A DNA stretch of 64,000 nucleotides from the NCBI GenBank assembly GCA_905116865.2, contig CAJHNH020003168.1, positions 191,001-255,000 on the forward strand, in the 5' to 3' direction. Of this stretch, positions 62,011 to 64,000 are shown one piece after another; positions within the stretch are counted from its first letter, which is position 1, and every line of letters starts with the position of its first letter. The notes beneath the pieces are model-generated. The model worked only from the letters and a program-made list of their open reading frames with translations. It did no database searches and had not been told where the DNA came from. Position numbers and translations under genes: made by a program. The stretch is from Candidula unifasciata (taxonomy: Eukaryota; Mollusca; Gastropoda; Stylommatophora; Geomitridae).

Positions 62011-62345
62011 ATTGGGTTGATGAAGAAATGGTTATGAACTACAATAAAACAGGCAGAAGTTATGCAGAACATCAGCTAGCCTGCGTTATGCTGAAGTCGT
62101 GTGTATATTCCTGCACAGTCGTTAAGTGTGGACAAGTTAAGAAGCATGATGAGAACCTAGAATGTTGAACCTTAGATAAGATGATGCTGTGTGAGTAGAC
62201 GGCAAGTGGTTTTTTTTTAAAATACAGAGCGAATCCACAAACAACGAGCAGGGGTTGAACAATATCGCTAGGAGTATCCTTGCAAGAATGGGAATGGACA
62301 TGGATACCGCCCCTCCCCCCCCCCCGCCTTGATTTTTTCCCTTCT

Positions 62346-62375
62346 CTTCATAGGTCACCAGGATGAAAGGGTTAA
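62346..62375 (-). mobile_element. Possible piggyBac-type terminus
   Basis: On the minus strand TTAA is followed by CCCTTTCATCCTGGTG, similar to CCCTTT-starting piggyBac ends. Single, without a partner. Confidence 0.25.
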
Positions 62376-62499
62376 TTGCTTGCACTGCTAAACAATAGTA
62401 TTAAAACCTGAACCACTGCACCAAGAATATGCCCCTTAACTGCAATGAATAAACACGTTAAAATGATATTCAAATTATCGCAATTCAGACATTAAAAGA

Positions 62500-63365
62500 A
62501 TAGTGAAGGCTAAATCGGTTGATTGGATATTAAAGAATATACTAGACAAGACATCGAGAGGCAGACGATAAACCCCATTCATTGTGCTAGACGAATTCGA
62601 TTTTGCAGAGGACGTAGCACTCCTATCATATAAACACGATAAGCAGCAGACAACTCAGCACAGCAGAAATGGTGGGACTGAAATACAAGAATAAATACAA
62701 GAAAACTAAAAATCATAACTAACGGTCCAAACAAACAACCAGTGACAATAAATAACCAAACTCTTGAAAATGTAGAACATTTCACATATCTTGGCAGTGT
62801 GGTGCGCCTACTGGGAAGGACAGAGGAAGACATACAGTCACGTCTGAACAAAGCTTTAGCCGCTTTTGGAAGGATAGGCAAATCTGAAATCCAACAGTTA
62901 CTACAGAAGAACAAAACTTCAACTCTGCAAGAGCTTCATTTTGCAAGTTCCTCTTTGTGGAGCAGAATACAGGAGAATGTCTAAAAAGGATACACACAAA
63001 CAATCCACCTTCCACCACACATGTCTGCGTAAAATTATCAAAATGTTCTGGCCAGATACACTCCCAAACACTAAACTACTTCAAGTCACAAACCAAGAAA
63101 CTCTAGACAGTATGATAACCAAGAGAAGATAAAAATGACTTTATCAAATTATAAGAATGAGTCCTATTATATCTGCCAAAACAGCTCTGACTGGACACCA
63201 GAGGGAACGAGAAAGAAGAGTCGCCAAAAACAACATGGAGACGAACGATAGAAAGTGACCAGAGTGCTGCATCTCTGTCATGGAAAACTGCACTGAAGAT
63301 TGCACAGGACAGGAAAGCATGGAAAGTCCTCTCTGAAGCCTCATGTGCCACTAGGCATAAGGAGA
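62500..63365 (+). mobile_element. LINE reverse transcriptase C-terminal region (F52C9.6-like), broken
   Basis: ELDFADDVALL-like start reads LDEFDFAEDVALLSYKH (the catalytic FADD motif degraded to FAED). Then TINNQTLENVEHFTYLGSVV, TCLRKIIKMFWPDTLPNTKL, TNQETLDSMITKRR, and an ALTGHQRERERR remnant. Several frameshifts and a missing C-terminal segment near 63130. Inactive. Confidence 0.88.
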
Positions 63366-63599
63366 ATTGACGATGATGAAGGCTAATCTGGTCAAAAATT
63401 GACCGCAGAAGTTGGATGTGTCGGCCGAATGCCCCAATACAACAGCCATGCTGTAAACGGACAAAGCACTATTACATCTACAGACGAATGCAGAGGAAGA
63501 AGAAGAACAAAAAGAAGAAGACTACAGTTATCTAAAACAAGAAAATCTAACAAGATCTATGGATATAACTATAAGTGAATATTCTATTCTCGAGATTAA

Positions 63600-63775
63600 A
63601 TTAAAACAGGTGTAGAGCGAGCGGAAAACCTCGCAAAATATGGAGTGATGGTATTAAGAACAACTTTACAGAAATGAACATCAATCTTAATATTGCTCTT
63701 GACAGAGCTCAACGACGAACATTTTGCCCAGACACTTTACTGTGGTTCATGGTGAAAGAGAAGAAGAAGAGAAGA
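63600..63775 (+). mobile_element. LINE 3' end leading into a GAA tract
   Basis: [34 protein letters not shown]. Same family as 34890-35005. It runs directly into the GAA repeat. Confidence 0.75.
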
Positions 63776-63980
63776 AGAAGAAGAAGAAGAAGAAGAAGAA
63801 GAAGAAGAAGAAGAAGAAGAAGAAGAAGAAGAAGAAGAAGAAGAAGAAGAAGAAGAAGAAGAAGAAGAAGAAGAAGAAGAAGAAGAAGAAGAAGAAGAAG
63901 AAGAAGAAGAAGAAGAAGAAGAGAAGAAGAAGAAGAAGAAGAAGAAGACGAAGAAGAAGAAGAAGAAGAAGAAGAAGAAG
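63765..63980 (+). repeat. (GAA)n microsatellite
   Basis: About 215 bp of GAA with few interruptions, placed as the 3' tail of the LINE fragment. Ends 20 bp before the window edge. Confidence 0.97.
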
Positions 63981-64000
63981 CTTGTTTGGAGTACCGGCGG

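Noticed and set aside
61555..62168. 100-150-codon frames with MSGIV, CLGLL or DTTIP repeats
   Set aside because: A 15-bp minisatellite whose period is a multiple of three; no signal or conserved end.

Overview
The window looks like metazoan nuclear DNA, most likely from a mollusc (a gastropod is my best guess). It is AT-rich, has small exons in multi-kilobase introns with GT..AG junctions, and is packed with non-LTR retrotransposon 3' ends, SINEs, DNA-transposon remnants, minisatellites and long GAA or poly-G tracts. The assignment rests on gene content (vertebrate-type TIMELESS, a sigma-GST-like gene) and repeat style; it is an inference.

Three host genes can be supported. (1) 3745-11487, + strand: a three-exon gene for a 1082-residue type I membrane protein with signal peptide, LRRNT, an LRR array, LRRCT, a long Ser/Thr-rich stalk, one transmembrane helix and a 108-residue tail. 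(2) 45975 down to 15861, - strand: sixteen coding exons of TIMELESS (Tim1/timeout, the replication-fork protection subunit). All are in phase with GT..AG junctions and encode residues 1-649. The C-terminal half is not in the window. (3) 60572-61247, + strand: the first two recognisable exons of a sigma-class GST or S-crystallin-like protein; the C-terminal domain is not seen before the right edge.

Layout: 1-3270 hAT end, SINE and two related 34/35-bp satellites; 3650-11690 LRR gene, with a 23-bp minisatellite in intron 2; 11750-15660 transposon remnants; 15861-46000 TIMELESS, whose introns hold most of the SINEs, LINE 3' ends and minisatellites; 46000-56700 intergenic mobile-element graveyard with a fold-back element at 48032-48703; 56740-60535 a 3.8-kb 34-bp satellite ending just before the GST acceptor; 60566-61247 GST exons; 61430-64000 a 15-bp minisatellite, LINE remnants and a terminal GAA tract.

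No operon-like or defence-like system is visible. The unusual points are: a splice donor duplicated in tandem inside TIMELESS intron 2; a SINE-derived splice donor in the LRR gene; GAA microsatellites growing from the 3' tails of several retroelement families; a ~670-bp element with ~95-bp inverted termini; a clean 257-bp insertion with 12-bp target duplication; and a GST whose catalytic Tyr position is Ser.
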